This document shows positions 6,129-11,292 of a DNA stretch of 11,292 bases, piece after piece. A program made the position numbers and the translations under genes. Under the pieces are notes generated by a model. It had not been told where the DNA came from, did not search any database, and worked only from the letters and a program-made list of their open reading frames with translations. Source of the stretch: an uncultured Eubacteriales bacterium (GTDB taxonomy: Bacteria > Bacillota > Clostridia > Oscillospirales > Oscillospiraceae). Within the stretch, counting starts at the first letter, position 1; every line of letters begins with the position of its first letter. The stretch is from assembly GCA_900549885.1 (NCBI GenBank), contig URQA01000082.1, positions 1-11,292 of the forward strand, in the 5' to 3' direction.

Positions 6129-7085
6129 ATGTATGACGTGATAGCGCTGGGTGAACTGCTGGTGGATTTTGCTCCGGTCAGCACCGACGGGGAGGGGTAT
6201 CCGACTCTGAAGGCCAATCCCGGCGGCGCGCCGGGCAATTTCCTGGCGGCCCTGAGCCGTTATGGGGCCAGGACCGCCTTTGTGGGCAAAGTGGGGCAGG
6301 ATGCCTTTGGCCGCCTGCTGACTGACACCCTGGAGCGGGCGGGCATCGAGACGAAAGGGGTGATAGCCGACCCCGAAGCCTTTACCACCCTGGCTTTTGT
6401 CACCCTGGATGAGCATGGGGACCGATCCTTCAGCTTTGCCCGCAAGCCGGGGGCGGACACCCGCCTGCGCCCGGAGGAGGTGGATTTGGAGCTGATTCTC
6501 CAGTGCCGCCTGTTCCACTTCGGAACGCTGAGCCTCACCGAGCAGCCCGCCCGGTCCGCCACTCAGGCGGCGGTAGCCCACGCCAAAGCGCAGGGCAAAT
6601 GGGTCAGCTGCGACCCCAATCTGCGCCTGCCCCTGTGGGACAGCCCGGCGGCAGCCAGAGAGCAGATGCTGTGGGCGGTATCCCAGGCGGACATCGTCAA
6701 GATCAGTGAGGAGGAGGTGGACTTCCTCTGGGGCTGCTCTCCTCAGGAGGGGGCGGACCGCCTGCTGGACCAGTGTGGGGTCAGCCTGGCCATGGTCACC
6801 CTGGGCCCAAAGGGCTGCTATGTGAAAAACCGCCGGGGAGCCTGCTATGGGACCTGTCCCCAGGTCCAGGTCCGGGACACCACCGGGGCCGGGGATATCT
6901 TCGGTGGCGCGGCGGTGAGCCGCTGGCTGGCCTCCGGCAAGGCCCCCGGCGAACTGGACGAGGAAGAATTGGCGGATCTGGCGGCCTTTGCCTGCACTGC
7001 GGCCAGCCTGTCCACCCAGCGCCAAGGGGGAATCCCCAGCATCCCCGGGCGGGCAGAGGTGGAGGCGGCGCTGGCCTCCCGATAG
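6129..7085 (+). CDS. PfkB-family carbohydrate kinase, probable fructokinase
   Basis: This 318-residue cytoplasmic sugar kinase most likely phosphorylates fructose to fructose 6-phosphate with ATP. The start at 6129 has GGAGGAG (6116-6122) 6 nt upstream; the ATG at 6114 is too close to a ribosome site and adds only five residues. The substrate half carries the first PfkB signature, a glycine-rich GGAPGNFLAALSRYG near residue 32 followed by GKVGQDAFG. CDPNLR (161-166) and KISEEE (191-196) are typical of fructokinases rather than ribokinases. The second signature DTTGAGDIFGG (250-260) holds the catalytic base Asp256. Length matches the family. No sugar transporter, hydrolase or LacI-type regulator is nearby to confirm the substrate; 2-dehydro-3-deoxygluconate kinase is the main alternative. 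It may be read through from the kinase gene. Confidence 0.88.
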   Translation: MYDVIALGELLVDFAPVSTDGEGYPTLKANPGGAPGNFLAALSRYGARTAFVGKVGQDAFGRLLTDTLERAGIETKGVIADPEAFTTLAFVTLDEHGDRSFSFARKPGADTRLRPEEVDLELILQCRLFHFGTLSLTEQPARSATQAAVAHAKAQGKWVSCDPNLRLPLWDSPAAAREQMLWAVSQADIVKISEEEVDFLWGCSPQEGADRLLDQCGVSLAMVTLGPKGCYVKNRRGACYGTCPQVQVRDTTGAGDIFGGAAVSRWLASGKAPGELDEEELADLAAFACTAASLSTQRQGGIPSIPGRAEVEAALASR

Positions 7086-7119
7086 AGCGGAGCGGTTAGA
7101 GCCGGAAGGGAGACGGTTT

Positions 7120-7467
7120 ATGAAAAAGTGGTATGATGAGGAGTACGAATTTGAGATCGAGGTGACCGGATTTCTCCGGGGGGAGCGCACGGAGCGGTAC
7201 TGCCGCAACGGGGAGCAGGTGGGGGACCGGTATACCTGTACCTATGGCTGTCCCGTGAACGACCAGGGATATGGCATCTGCTCCAAGACCATGATGATGC
7301 TCTACCCCATTATGGAGGCGGTGCGCAGCGGCGGCGATTTGGAGAACATCGGCGGAAGCGGGCGGTATATCAAGGACGTCGTCTGCCCGGATGGCTGCGT
7401 GCTGTTCCGTCTGACGGCAAGACCCCTGGGAAACGAGAATTTTTTCAAGGGAAGATTTTTTGATTGA
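7120..7467 (+). CDS. Small TIGR04076-like protein
   Basis: This is a 115-residue soluble protein. The start at 7120 follows AAGGGAG (7106-7112) by 7 nt; the frame open further upstream overlaps the fructokinase gene and is not used. The layout fits the TIGR04076 family: an N-terminal beta-rich part (EFEIEVTGFLRGERTERYC), then GDRYTCTYGCP, then GICSKTMMMLYPIMEAVRSGGDL, and near the end VVCPDGCVLFRLTAR. Several Cys residues (in RYC, YTCTYGC, GIC, VCPDGC) stand at positions often conserved in that family. I recall the motif pattern rather than a database match. The function of the family is unknown to me, and no catalytic claim is made. It is the last plus-strand gene before a strong terminator and begins 34 nt after the fructokinase stop, so it is probably in the same transcript. 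Confidence 0.75.
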   Translation: MKKWYDEEYEFEIEVTGFLRGERTERYCRNGEQVGDRYTCTYGCPVNDQGYGICSKTMMMLYPIMEAVRSGGDLENIGGSGRYIKDVVCPDGCVLFRLTARPLGNENFFKGRFFD

Positions 7468-7488
7468 GCCGGACGCCTGTTCGAAGTG

Positions 7489-7526
7489 AAAACCCCCCTC
7501 TTCCAAACTTGGAAGAGGGGGGTTTT
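7489..7526. terminator. Strong bidirectional terminator
   Basis: A 16-bp perfect stem pairs 7489-7504 (AAAACCCCCCTCTTCC) with 7511-7526 around AAACTT. It ends in TTTTGTTT on the plus strand and in TTTT on the minus strand. It lies between the converging TIGR04076-like gene and the Cys-tail gene and should stop transcripts from both. Confidence 0.92.
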
Positions 7527-7532
7527 GTTTGG

Positions 7533-7979
7533 TTACTTCTGAGGCTCGTCATCGCTGCCGCAGCCACAGCCACAGTCACAGCTGTCATCGGCGTGATCCT
7601 CGGCCGCAGCGTCGTGGATGTCTACCTCGACGTCCTGGATCTCCTCGTCGGACAGGTTACCAGCGGCCTTGATGTCCGCGATGCGCTCGTTGTTGTATTC
7701 AATCTTAGCCTGGGACTGACTGATTTTCTCACACAGAGCGGCATAGGCGGGTTCGGGCGCAGCGCCCCGCTCAGCAAAGTACAGCTTGCCCAATTCCAGG
7801 TAGGCCTTCTTGATAGCGTCCGCCTCGCTGGCGTTCTGCACCTTGAGCTTGCCGATCTCGGTCAGCTCTTTGCCCTTGGCGATGGCGGTATCGGTCAGGT
7901 CCTTGGCCCGGGCTACGCTGGTCTGAGCCAAGTCCTTGGCAGTTTCCTTGAGCTTGTCAAAGTCGATATTAATATTCAT
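7533..7979 (-). CDS. Coiled-coil-like small protein with Cys-rich acidic tail
   Basis: This is a 148-residue cytoplasmic protein of unknown function. AGGAGG (plus-strand 7987-7992) sits 7 nt before the ATG. Residues about 5-105 are highly charged, Ala- and Lys-rich and predicted helical: KETAKDLAQTSVARAKDLTD, then IGKLKVQNASEADAIKKAYLELGKLYFAE. The latter resembles the core of a widespread Clostridia protein group that starts with an amphipathic helix and normally ends in a zinc ribbon (CxxC pairs). Here the ribbon is replaced by an acidic stretch and the tail DDSCDCGCGCGSDDEPQK with four Cys in alternation. The preceding region has His in DIHDAAAEDHADD. Metal binding by this tail is a reasonable guess, not shown. 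The gene has its own promoter (8029-8057) and the terminator at 7489-7526, so it is monocistronic. Confidence 0.85.
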   Translation of the reverse strand: MNINIDFDKLKETAKDLAQTSVARAKDLTDTAIAKGKELTEIGKLKVQNASEADAIKKAYLELGKLYFAERGAAPEPAYAALCEKISQSQAKIEYNNERIADIKAAGNLSDEEIQDVEVDIHDAAAEDHADDSCDCGCGCGSDDEPQK

Positions 7980-8028
7980 GGTGAAACCTCCTTGATGTTG
8001 TGGCTGGAACCATTTGCTTCATAGTCCC

Positions 8029-8057
8029 ATTGTAATCCGGGAACAGACGGGATGCAA
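8029..8057 (-). promoter_or_regulatory. Promoter of the Cys-tail gene
   Basis: Read on the minus strand: TTGCAT (8057-8052), a 17-bp spacer, then TACAAT (8034-8029), about 50 bp before the start codon. The -10 matches consensus at 5 of 6 positions and the -35 at 3 of 6. The rest of the 127-bp gap to gtrA has no other clear site. Confidence 0.6.
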
Positions 8058-8106
8058 GGGGTTTTGAAAGGTTTAACGGGTCTTTCATCGTTTTTTAATT
8101 TGCCGT

Positions 8107-8514
8107 TCACGCCTTATTCCGAAAGGCGAAGAACCGCTGGCCGAAGTAGTTGAGCACAGTGTAGAGCCCCATGCCCCCCACCTTGGCCAGCCGCTCCACC
8201 CAGACCGGGTCCAGCCCCGTCCAGCCCAGCACCCACTGGGCGGCGGGCTGGGCGATGGAGTAGGCAATCAGGTAGCACACCGCCACATTGACGGCGAATT
8301 TCAGCACAGACGGCCAGAAAGCCGCGCGGCTTTGGAAGGTGAAGGAGCGGTTGAGAAAAAAGCTCATCACCGCCCCGGCTACGTAGGCGATGGCGGTGGA
8401 CGGCCAGTACCCCAGCCCTTCCAGCAAGAACATAAGCACCAGGCTCAGCAGGGTGTTGCCCACCCCCACCAGCAGGAACTTCCACACCGAGGCGTCAAGC
8501 AGTTTCTTCTTCAT
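8107..8514 (-). CDS. GtrA-family membrane protein (putative lipid-linked sugar flippase)
   Basis: This 135-residue protein has four hydrophobic segments (around residues 11-31, 38-53, 68-90 and 110-124), the full GtrA-fold length. FLLVGVGNTLLSLVLMFLL, SFFLNRSFTFQS and the terminal NYFGQRFFAFR are the family's hallmark motifs. GtrA proteins are thought to flip undecaprenyl- or polyprenyl-linked sugars across the membrane for glycosylation of surface polymers. The start at 8514 has GGAGG (8521-8525) 6 nt upstream and lies 20 nt inside the end of the glycosyltransferase gene, so translation is coupled. A 6-bp stem (8110-8128) overlaps the stop but no T-tract follows on this strand, so no convincing terminator was found. 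Function by family is likely; the glycosylated target is unknown. Confidence 0.88.
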   Translation of the reverse strand: MKKKLLDASVWKFLLVGVGNTLLSLVLMFLLEGLGYWPSTAIAYVAGAVMSFFLNRSFTFQSRAAFWPSVLKFAVNVAVCYLIAYSIAQPAAQWVLGWTGLDPVWVERLAKVGGMGLYTVLNYFGQRFFAFRNKA

Positions 8515-9463
8515 CGCTGTCCTCCAGCACCTGGCGGATGAGGAATCGGGGCCGGCCCTTCGTCTCCAAATAAATCTTGCCCACGTACTCCCCCACGACT
8601 CCCATGGCCAACAGAATGAGCCCGCCCAATGCCCACAGGGAGCAGGCCAGGCTGGCCCAGCCGGTGACGGTGGCTCCCATGGCCCAGCGTGCCAGGTTGT
8701 AAACGATCATCACCAGGGACACCAGGAAGATGAGAAAGCCCAGGCCAGTAATCATCCGAAGCGGCTTGACCGACAGGGAGGTAACACCCTCCATGGCGAA
8801 GGACAGCATTTTCTTCAGGGGATATTTGCTCTCTCCGGCAAAGCGTTCCCCCCGCTCATACTCCACCACGTCGGTGCGGTAGCCGATCATGGGCACGATG
8901 CCCCGAAGGAAGAGGTTGACCTCCCGGAACTGCTCCAGCCCTTCCAGCGCCCGCTTGGACATGAGACGGTAATCGGCATGGTTGAATACCGTCTCCGCCC
9001 CCAAGGCGTTCATCACCCGGTAGAAGCCCTCGGCGGTGGTGCGCTTGAAAAAGCTGTCCTTTTTCCGGGAAGATCGGACTCCGTAGACGATGTCCACTCC
9101 TTCCAGGAACTTGTCCACCATCTGGTCCACTGCCTCCACATCGTCCTGGAGGTCCGCGTCCATGGAGATGACCGCGTCCGCCTTGTCCTTGGCGGTCATC
9201 AGACCGGCCAACAGAGCGTTTTGGTGGCCCCGGTTACGGGTCAGGTCCACGCCGCAGAACAGGGGAGACTGTTGGTGGAGGGCGGAAATGATCTCCCAGG
9301 TGCGGTCTTTGGAGCCGTCGTTGACAAAGAGCACCCGGCTCTTTTCGCTGATTTTCCCTGCGGTGATAAGCTGTTCCAGCTTGGCCTTCAAGCGCTTGGA
9401 GGTCTCGGGCAGGACCTCCTGCTCATTGTAACAGGGTACGACGATATATAAGGTATTATTCAT
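8495..9463 (-). CDS. GtrB/DPM1-like family 2 glycosyltransferase
   Basis: This 322-residue membrane-anchored GT-A enzyme probably transfers a sugar from a nucleotide sugar to a polyprenyl phosphate on the cytoplasmic side. The opening YIVVPCYNEQEVL and VLFVNDGSKD are the nucleotide-binding start of family 2. LTRNRGHQNALLAG follows, and MDADLQDD (Asp102/Asp104) holds the metal-binding acidic residues. NHADYRLMSKRAL and REVNLFLRG are conserved in GtrB-like members. Two membrane helices follow (about 236-258 and 268-291), then a short cytoplasmic tail. Pairing with the GtrA-like gene directly downstream is the classic arrangement. The start is ambiguous: ATG at 9463 is 10 nt from the GGAG site and ATG at 9469 only 4 nt, so 9463 is preferred. 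It overlaps the end of the HTH gene, linking its translation to that regulator. Confidence 0.9.
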   Translation of the reverse strand: MNNTLYIVVPCYNEQEVLPETSKRLKAKLEQLITAGKISEKSRVLFVNDGSKDRTWEIISALHQQSPLFCGVDLTRNRGHQNALLAGLMTAKDKADAVISMDADLQDDVEAVDQMVDKFLEGVDIVYGVRSSRKKDSFFKRTTAEGFYRVMNALGAETVFNHADYRLMSKRALEGLEQFREVNLFLRGIVPMIGYRTDVVEYERGERFAGESKYPLKKMLSFAMEGVTSLSVKPLRMITGLGFLIFLVSLVMIVYNLARWAMGATVTGWASLACSLWALGGLILLAMGVVGEYVGKIYLETKGRPRFLIRQVLEDSDEEETA

Positions 9464-9662
9464 GGTCATTTTTCTCCGAAATGGTTACTTCTAGCTTTAG
9501 CGTGTCACACAAGGTGAAGAAAACATCAATGGATGGCTTTTTCATTTTGGTTTCGATTTGATTGAGGAATGGTTGGGAAATACCGGCCATTTTTGCTAAT
9601 GTATACTGGCTATACCCTAGTTCTAGCCGTCGTTCCCGGAATAGAGTAGCATAATCAATCAT
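9456..9662 (-). CDS. Small XRE-family HTH regulator
   Basis: This 68-residue Cro/C1-type DNA-binding protein consists almost entirely of the HTH fold. LFRERRLELGYSQYTLAKMAGISQPFLNQIETKMKKPS carries the five-helix pattern, with the recognition helix near residues 27-38. ATG at 9662 is chosen because GGTGAT, complementary to the 16S 3' end, precedes it by 4 nt and the fold starts at once. An ATG at 9680 would add six residues, and codons before that are intergenic. The stop overlaps the glycosyltransferase start (ATGAATAA), so the regulator leads an operon with the GtrB/GtrA pair. Its GC content is far below that of most of the window. It faces another HTH gene across a shared control region. 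It may regulate its own operon, but that is inferred from layout. Confidence 0.82.
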   Translation of the reverse strand: MIDYATLFRERRLELGYSQYTLAKMAGISQPFLNQIETKMKKPSIDVFFTLCDTLKLEVTISEKNDHE

Positions 9663-9678
9663 GTTTATCACCATCCCC

Positions 9679-9708
9679 ATATTATTACTTTGGGTCATGG
9701 TTTGTAAA
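9679..9708 (-). promoter_or_regulatory. Possible promoter of the HTH-gtrB-gtrA operon
   Basis: On the minus strand TTTACA (9708-9703) is followed by AATAAT (9686-9681) at 16 bp, or TAATAT (9684-9679) at 18 bp. This would start transcription just before the 9662 start codon, consistent with choosing that start. The match is moderate and AT-rich DNA yields such hits easily. Confidence 0.4.
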
Positions 9709-9719
9709 TGATTCCTTTC

Positions 9720-9767
9720 AGCAATTGACAAAGGGGGGAATGTTGCTATATAATTGCTAAAAGCAAT
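9720..9767 (+). promoter_or_regulatory. Consensus promoter with palindromic TTGCT half-sites
   Basis: TTGACA (9725-9730) and TATAAT (9749-9754) are perfect consensus hexamers with an 18-bp spacer. ATTGCTAAAAGCAAT (9753-9767) is a perfect 6+3+6 palindrome touching the -10. A wider pair, AGCAAT (9720-9725) and GTTGCT (9742-9747), uses the same half-site and brackets the -35 to -10 region. This is the expected look of an operator for a small Cro-like repressor, most likely the product starting at 9786. Binding is inferred. Confidence 0.75.
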
Positions 9768-9785
9768 AAAACAAGGGGCAACTAT

Positions 9786-10028
9786 ATGGATACTAGACAG
9801 GCTGTTGCAGAACGCATTTTTCAACTATGCGACAAACAGAATATTTCTATCAGTCAGCTGGCCAGATGCTCAGGAGTCCCGCAGTCTACGATCAACAGCA
9901 TTGTGAATGGCAAGAGCAGGCAACCTGGTGTTGCGACAATCGAAAAGTTGTGTAACGGATTTGGAATTACATTGGGGGAGTTTTTTAGGACACCAGTTTT
10001 CGACCAATTGGAGCAAGAAATCAAATAA
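9786..10028 (+). CDS. XRE-family HTH regulator, divergent to the glycosyltransferase operon
   Basis: This is an 80-residue Cro/C1-type DNA-binding protein. The start at 9786 follows AAGGGG (9773-9778) by 7 nt and a perfect consensus promoter. The HTH spans about residues 7-66: VAERIFQLCDKQNISISQLA, then the recognition segment SGVPQSTINSIVNGKSRQPG, then VATIEKLCNGFGITLGEFF. This arrangement (HTH only, IVNG and TLGEFF motifs) is typical of small Firmicutes XRE regulators, some of which are phage- or element-derived. It is transcribed away from the other HTH gene, and the 123 bp between them carries the half-sites that could control both. Low GC suggests acquisition. A stem-loop at 10046-10071 follows. 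No target gene can be named from sequence alone. Confidence 0.85.
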   Translation: MDTRQAVAERIFQLCDKQNISISQLARCSGVPQSTINSIVNGKSRQPGVATIEKLCNGFGITLGEFFRTPVFDQLEQEIK

Positions 10029-10045
10029 AAGATGGCGAAAGGGAT

Positions 10046-10071
10046 AGAGCTTCTGAAGCAGGAGCCTCTTT
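10046..10071 (+). terminator. Candidate terminator of the plus-strand HTH gene
   Basis: GCTTCTG (10049-10055) pairs with CAGGAGC (10059-10065) around an AAG loop. The stem extends as AGA/TCT past one bulged C, then TTT. It starts 18 nt after the stop codon. The tail is short. Confidence 0.45.
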
Positions 10072-10074
10072 GGG

Positions 10075-10095
10075 TACTTTCTACACGAGAAAGTA
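10075..10095 (+). repeat. TACTTTCT/AGAAAGTA hairpin
   Basis: TACTTTCT (10075-10082) and AGAAAGTA (10088-10095) form a perfect 8-bp stem with a 5-nt loop. It shares its stem with the hairpin of copy A and lies just outside the left inverted repeat of copy B. Confidence 0.7.
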
Positions 10096-10353
10096 GGTGA
10101 ACGTCAAGGGCTGATGCCCTTGGAACATAATCTCCAAAACCCATTTCTTTTGTATGCGCTGTTGGTGTGCTGCGGATTGAGCGCCTGGCTGGGCTGACCT
10201 GTCGGCAGCAGGCGTGTATCGAGGGCCGGGAGGGGTACTACGACCGCCAGCAGAGCGGTAGCGGAAATTAGTGGCTCCGAGTGTCAGCTTATCCCAACGC
10301 CGGAAATAGGACGCTGCACACCCTATCCTGCTCCCCCGTAAAAAATGGGGGAT

Positions 10354-10428
10354 CTTAGGGGGAAAATCCTGTGAGCGAGGCTTCCGCCCTTTGGAAGCCG
10401 TAGTCTCACCCGGATTTTCGCCCCTAAG
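10354..10428. repeat. Long imperfect stem-loop inside copy B
   Basis: Nested pairings make a 75-nt stem-loop: CTTAGGGG (10354-10361) with CCCCTAAG (10421-10428), AAAATCC (10363-10369) with GGATTTT (10412-10418), TGAG (10372-10375) with CTCA (10405-10408), and GGCTTCC (10379-10385) with GGAAGCC (10393-10399) around GCCCTTT. Small bulges separate the segments. Confidence 0.75.
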
Positions 10429-10437
10429 CGTGCTTTT

Positions 10438-10467
10438 GCCTACTTTTCGCACGGACGAAAAGTAGGC
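10438..10467. repeat. 12-bp TACTTTTCG hairpin inside copy B
   Basis: GCCTACTTTTCG (10438-10449) and CGAAAAGTAGGC (10456-10467) form a perfect 12-bp stem with loop CACGGA. It is the counterpart of the copy A hairpin at 3878-3905. Confidence 0.8.
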
Positions 10468-10498
10468 CCCCGGAGGGCGGGACGGCCTCCACAGAAAG

Positions 10499-10519
10499 CA
10501 AGGGCCCCGCCCTTGTTTT
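10499..10519 (+). terminator. Terminator-like hairpin in copy B
   Basis: CAAGGGC (10499-10505) and GCCCTTG (10509-10515) flank CCC and are followed by TTTT on the plus strand. No plus-strand gene ends here. It corresponds to the CAAGGGC/CCTTG hairpin at the left of copy A and is more likely a repeat component. Confidence 0.5.
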
Positions 10520-10617
10520 GGCTGTCAAAAGAAATGGGGTCGGAAAAAATACGTTTCCAAGGGCACAGTCTTTGGATCAGGGGGCAAGGTCACCAGCCTC
10601 CGTCCGTTCCTTTTTCC

Positions 10618-10658
10618 AAAAAAGAAAAGGAGGGGCAGGGCCCCGGCCCTACTCCTCC
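10618..10658 (-). terminator. Intrinsic terminator of the sigma-factor gene, overlapping its stop codon
   Basis: On the minus strand 10658-10645 pairs with 10642-10629 over 14 positions (one mismatch, one G-U) around a GG loop. The pairing runs straight into TTTTCTTTTTT (10628-10618). The 5' arm contains the last codons and stop of the gene. Confidence 0.85.
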
Positions 10659-11292
10659 CCCAGTGCCTGGCGCAGATGCTCCACGGCCCGCCGCTCGATG
10701 CGGGACACCTGTACCTGGCTGACGCCCAGCACCTTCGCGGCCCGGTCCTGCGTGAGATTCTTATAAAACCGCAGGAAGATGACCTGCCGTTCCCGCTCGG
10801 GCAGAGCGTCGATGGCGGAGCGTAGGGCCAGACGTTCCACCACCTCATCCTCCATGCCTCCCTCGCCCAGCACCGCTTCCAGAGTGAAGCCTTCCTCGCC
10901 GCTCTCACTGTGGATGGAGGCCACGGTGAGGGTGGCCGTCTCCGCCGCGGCGATCTCCTCCGGTTCCAGCCCGGTGGCGGTGGACAGCTCGGACAGGGTG
11001 GGCTCCCGGCCCAGCTGGACGCTTAACCGTTCCTTGGCCAGGCGGATGGCAGTGGACCGCTCCTTTACTGTGCGGCTGACCTTCACCACCCCGTCATCCC
11101 GGAGGAAACGACGGATTTCTCCGGCGATCTTGGGCACGGCATAGGTGGAAAACTGGGTGCCATAATTCAGGTCGAATCCCCGCACCGCCTTTAGAAAGCC
11201 CAGACAGCCCAACTGATACAGGTCCTCGCTCTCCACCCCTCGGCCATAGTACCGCTTGGCCACCGACCAGATCAGGCCGCTGTTTTCCACCA
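10649..11292 (-). CDS. sigF: RNA polymerase sporulation sigma factor, SigF-like (N-terminus beyond window)
   Basis: The visible 214 codons are the C-terminal bulk of a sigma-70 family factor. Region 2 reads ENSGLIWSVAKRYYGRG, SEDLYQLGCLGFLKAV and FSTYAVPKIAGEIRRFLRDDG, followed by VVKVSR. Region 3 includes REPTLSELSTATGLEPEEI. Region 4 ends with the HTH TQDRAAKVLGVSQVQVSRIE. The RDDG-x-VKVSR motif, VASIHSE and the VSQVQVSRIE helix match forespore sigma-F better than sigma-G, which usually has RDN at that spot. Sigma-F directs early forespore transcription and is held by SpoIIAB. The GTG at 11290 is an internal Val codon of region 2.1, so about 20-40 residues are missing to the right, where spoIIAB and spoIIAA would be expected. 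SigG is the main alternative. Confidence 0.82.
   Translation of the reverse strand, partial: VENSGLIWSVAKRYYGRGVESEDLYQLGCLGFLKAVRGFDLNYGTQFSTYAVPKIAGEIRRFLRDDGVVKVSRTVKERSTAIRLAKERLSVQLGREPTLSELSTATGLEPEEIAAAETATLTVASIHSESGEEGFTLEAVLGEGGMEDEVVERLALRSAIDALPERERQVIFLRFYKNLTQDRAAKVLGVSQVQVSRIERRAVEHLRQALGEE

Larger units (their letters stand above)
10104..10576 (-). repeat. Structured dispersed repeat element, copy B, with imperfect terminal inverted repeats
   Basis: This non-coding block of about 470 bp fills the gap between the HTH gene and the sigma-factor gene. Its two ends are inverted copies: 10116-10125 (GCCCTTGGAA) with 10555-10564 (TTCCAAGGGC), and 10141-10152 with 10526-10537 (CAAAAGAAATGG), with weaker pairing between and outside them to about 10104 and 10576. 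The interior holds hairpins at 10354-10428, 10438-10467 and 10499-10515. Read on the minus strand it is colinear with copy A. Open frames inside it are driven by repeat DNA, lack ribosome sites and resemble no protein I know. A MITE-like non-autonomous element or a structured-RNA repeat family both fit. No clear target duplication was seen. Confidence 0.7.

Noticed and set aside
5121..7208. 695-codon open frame on the minus strand
   Set aside because: It is antisense to the kinase and fructokinase genes, which have clear motifs. High GC makes long antisense frames common.
8069..8098. GAAAGG/TCTTTC stem followed by TTTTTT on the plus strand
   Set aside because: No plus-strand gene ends nearby, and the stem is short and partly G-U. 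It is probably chance in an AT-rich spacer.
8390..9451. 353-codon open frame on the plus strand
   Set aside because: It is antisense to the glycosyltransferase and GtrA genes; composition and lack of motifs mark it as a shadow.
10081..10452. 123-codon open frame on the minus strand inside copy B
   Set aside because: It consists wholly of repeat DNA, lacks a ribosome site and its basic, Gly/Arg-rich translation fits hairpin-rich DNA rather than a protein. A similar short peptide string appears by translation at all three CAAAAGAAATGG sites, which reflects nucleotide repeats.
3786..10576. CRISPR array or IS element as explanation for the repeats
   Set aside because: Repeats are not regularly spaced with unique spacers, there are no cas genes, and no transposase frame is present in either copy.

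Overview
The window looks like a chromosomal segment of a GC-rich, spore-forming gut Clostridium relative, most likely in the Oscillospiraceae/Flavonifractor-Lawsonibacter sphere. The reasons are the high GC of most genes, strong AGGAGG-type ribosome sites, a sigma-F-like sporulation sigma factor at the right edge, and a lantibiotic/bacitracin-type ABC exporter with a two-component system. The taxonomic call is inference from gene content and style, not from a marker gene.

Layout. Bases 1-350 hold an upstream hairpin, an unassigned GC-rich leader with faint similarity to the repeats described below, and an extended -10 promoter. Bases 351-6053 form one plus-strand envelope-stress/peptide-defence cluster: a GH25 muramidase lipoprotein, an OmpR-family response regulator, a BcrA/LanF-type ATPase, permease 1, a repeat element of about 520 bp, the paralogous permease 2, and a histidine kinase with a single membrane helix and no sensor domain. 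The regulator and kinase genes therefore bracket the transporter genes. A direct-repeat promoter sits between the regulator and the ATPase. A PfkB-family fructokinase (6129-7085) and a small TIGR04076-like protein (7120-7467) follow, ending at a strong bidirectional terminator (7489-7526).

On the minus strand lie a coiled-coil-like protein with a Cys-rich acidic tail (7533-7979), then an operon read right to left: a small XRE-type HTH gene, a GtrB-like glycosyltransferase and a GtrA-like flippase, with overlapping ends. A second small XRE regulator is transcribed divergently on the plus strand (9786-10028). The pair shares an AT-rich intergenic region with a consensus promoter and palindromic half-sites. 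This AT-rich islet contrasts sharply with its neighbours and looks acquired.

From about 10.1 to 10.58 kb there is no gene. Instead there is a structured element with imperfect terminal inverted repeats and several long hairpins. It is colinear, in opposite orientation, with the element that separates the two permease genes at 3.79-4.31 kb. This shared non-coding element is the most unusual thing in the window. The right edge (10649-11292, minus) is the 3' part of a SigF-like gene with its own intrinsic terminator.
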